A stretch of 7,116 nucleotides of DNA from Syntrophorhabdaceae bacterium PtaU1.Bin034 (GTDB lineage: Bacteria > Desulfobacterota_G > Syntrophorhabdia > Syntrophorhabdales > WCHB1-27), in contig MVRP01000203.1 in assembly GCA_002067405.1 (NCBI GenBank), positions 1 to 7,116 on the forward strand, in the 5' to 3' direction. The position numbers were made by a program, and so were the translations under genes. The notes under the pieces were generated by a model. That model was not told where the DNA came from. It worked only from the letters and a program-made list of their open reading frames with translations, and did not search any database. Within the stretch, counting starts at the first letter, position 1. Each line of letters opens with the position of its first letter. This document shows positions 5,873 to 7,116 of the stretch, piece by piece.

Positions 5873-6928
5873 TCATCCACCGTGAATGTCATATGAATTG
5901 CAGGGTTCAGACGCTTCGTTCGGTTCGTGGTACATGACGTTTAGCTCTTTGGACTTTTTATAGAGCGGCAAATCGGCTACCGGCGTCGGACTGGCGGGCG
6001 AACCTGTGCTGACTGCGCTTTCTCCAACAGAACCAATTGTCTTTCTGCTTTGTGCGACAAGCCTCAGGAAGGCCCGCGCAGGCGGTGAGACCTCTCCGCC
6101 GCTCGGATAACCGATGGCGAGAGTGATTGTGGGAGAGCCATCAGTAATACAAATTTCCTTAAGGAGGTGCTGGTCCAGTTCTGCCTGGACCACGCTCCTC
6201 TCAACAAAAGCCAGTCCGTCATCGCGCCTCACGAACTCTTTCAGTAAGGCGACACTTGGCGATTCAATGTTCACCTTCGGCGTCACCATGAATTTCCACA
6301 TGTATTGAAGGACCACCTCTCTCACGGCGGAGCCTTCCTTCAGACTAATGAGAGGCACCTGTGAGAGATCCCGTACCTGTATCTCGCCTCCCGGTACATG
6401 GATGCTCCAGGGAGACGCGATAAGGACAAGCTCGTCCTTTTCGACCAACTTCATCTTAAGGCGGCAGTTCGCCGGCCTGAATCTCATCACCGCAAGATCG
6501 TTCCGGCCGCTCTCGACACTCTTCGCCATGGAGATATCTTTGCCGCGATTCACGGTGATCCTGATGTTCGGGTAAGACTGCTCGAATTCAGCGATGAGCC
6601 TCGGAACAAGGCAACTACCCGGAATATCCGGGCATCCTATCCGTAATTCCGCCCCTTTCTTTGAAGATATCTGTTCGAGAAGGGACTCCGTTTCGTCGAT
6701 CTCATGAAATATCCTCGAAGCCTTTCTTAAGACCGCCTGTCCCGCCCGGGTGAGGCGTATCGAGTCGCTCTCGTACACCATGAGCCTCACACCAATGGCC
6801 TCTTCCAGACTCTTTACGTGGTTGGTAAGCAGCGGCTGGCTCAGCATGAGCCGCTTGGCGGCCTTCGATACGCTCCCTTCTTTGGCCGCCATACAAAACG
6901 ATCGTAAATGATTTATATTCACGTCCAT
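5873..6928 (-). CDS. LysR-family transcriptional regulator
   Basis: 351 residues from ATG 6928. The N-terminal winged helix-turn-helix is classic: INHLRSFCMAAKEGSVSKAAKRL, then LSQPLLTNHVKSLEEAIGVRL, then RLTRAGQAVL (residues 5-68). A coiled linker helix follows (about 69-90). The effector domain runs from about 94 to 292 (ELRIGCPDIPGS, DLAVMRF, ELVLIASPW). An extra tail of about 56 residues (296-351), rich in Ser, Pro and Gly, ends in YDIHGG and is not part of the usual roughly 300-residue family length. The frame is open to an ATG at 6979, but the LysR domain begins at M-D-V-N; its Shine-Dalgarno (AAGGTG, about 6 bases upstream) is modest, so the start is less sure. It is the first gene of a probable LysR-moeA unit, which points to a role in molybdenum or oxyanion metabolism by context only. 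Confidence 0.92.
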   Translation of the reverse strand: MDVNINHLRSFCMAAKEGSVSKAAKRLMLSQPLLTNHVKSLEEAIGVRLMVYESDSIRLTRAGQAVLRKASRIFHEIDETESLLEQISSKKGAELRIGCPDIPGSCLVPRLIAEFEQSYPNIRITVNRGKDISMAKSVESGRNDLAVMRFRPANCRLKMKLVEKDELVLIASPWSIHVPGGEIQVRDLSQVPLISLKEGSAVREVVLQYMWKFMVTPKVNIESPSVALLKEFVRRDDGLAFVERSVVQAELDQHLLKEICITDGSPTITLAIGYPSGGEVSPPARAFLRLVAQSRKTIGSVGESAVSTGSPASPTPVADLPLYKKSKELNVMYHEPNEASEPCNSYDIHGG

Positions 6929-6954
6929 ATCAAACACCTTAAAGGGAGGACGGC

Positions 6955-6975
6955 GGCCTGCCTCTGGAGCAGGCC
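6955..6975. repeat. Hairpin just upstream of the LysR start
   Basis: GGCCTGC (6955..6961) and GCAGGCC (6969..6975) are exact reverse complements around a 7-base loop. It lies 26 bases before ATG 6928, inside the alternative longer frame. It has no T-run. It could be a leader RNA stem or an operator. Confidence 0.4.
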
Positions 6976-7036
6976 TCATCTCTGGTCTTGCTTCCCTTGC
7001 TTAGCCGGCTCCTTTTCTGTCAGCTACCAGGACCGG

Positions 7037-7100
7037 CTCTCCCTCCCTCTCCTTCCCCCTCCTCACCACCGCCCGCTGGTCAGGAGGGGGCGGGGGCGGT
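7037..7100. repeat. Polypyrimidine tract with mirror repeat and GC-rich hairpin
   Basis: The plus strand is pure pyrimidine from 7037 to 7064. Within it, 7037..7051 is a perfect mirror repeat. CCCCCTCCT (7055..7063) pairs exactly with AGGAGGGGG (7082..7090), with ACCA/TGGT nested inside after one mismatch (7065..7068 and 7077..7080). ACCGCCC (7068..7074) can alternatively pair with GGGCGGT (7094..7100). No gene is seen between 6929 and 7116. No T-run marks it as a standard terminator. Confidence 0.5.
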
Positions 7101-7116
7101 ACCGGGGCACCTACTA

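Overview
The window reads as ordinary bacterial chromosome from an anaerobe. The best guess is a Desulfobacterota (former Deltaproteobacteria) or similar syntroph or sulfate-reducer lineage. That guess rests on gene content (a cytoplasmic acetylene-hydratase-like molybdopterin enzyme, MoeA, and an HTH protein fused to a molybdate-type binding domain) and on GC-balanced codon use. No rRNA, tRNA or marker gene supports a firmer placement. No CRISPR array, transposase or phage gene was seen.

All five complete genes lie on the minus strand, so transcription runs from high to low coordinates. The order is: a LysR-type regulator (5873..6928), moeA for molybdenum cofactor synthesis (4477..5796), a regulator with an excisionase-type HTH fused to a PBP-like ligand domain (3342..4259), a 449-base intergenic region full of palindromes (2893..3341), a TetR-type regulator (2203..2835), and a molybdopterin/4Fe-4S oxidoreductase (69..2126). 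A further gene begins at the left edge (1..16, cut off). The longest open frames overstate several genes. Shine-Dalgarno sequences and, for the HTH-PBP gene, a near-consensus promoter place the true starts downstream of the first possible start codon.

Two transcription units are likely. The first is LysR-moeA, closely spaced, followed by the HTH-PBP gene under its own TTGACA-N17-TATCAT promoter. The second is TetR, oxidoreductase and the edge gene, read from a promoter near 3067..3096. Between and around these are two imperfect copies of a segment carrying a TGAAC-N3-ATTCA palindrome (candidate TetR operators), a REP-like palindrome, a 13-bp inverted repeat whose left arm can also fold locally, and a long palindrome between TetR and the oxidoreductase.

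Taken together the locus looks like a molybdoenzyme with its own TetR control beside a cofactor-insertion gene and two ligand-binding regulators. One of these has a domain of the kind also known fused to MoeA. The enzyme's substrate is unknown: it resembles acetylene hydratase in its Fe-S and metal-ligand spacing but lacks that enzyme's catalytic Asp. I see no clearly new defence, mobile or RNA system. The most notable points are the uncharacterised enzyme and the regulatory palindromes.
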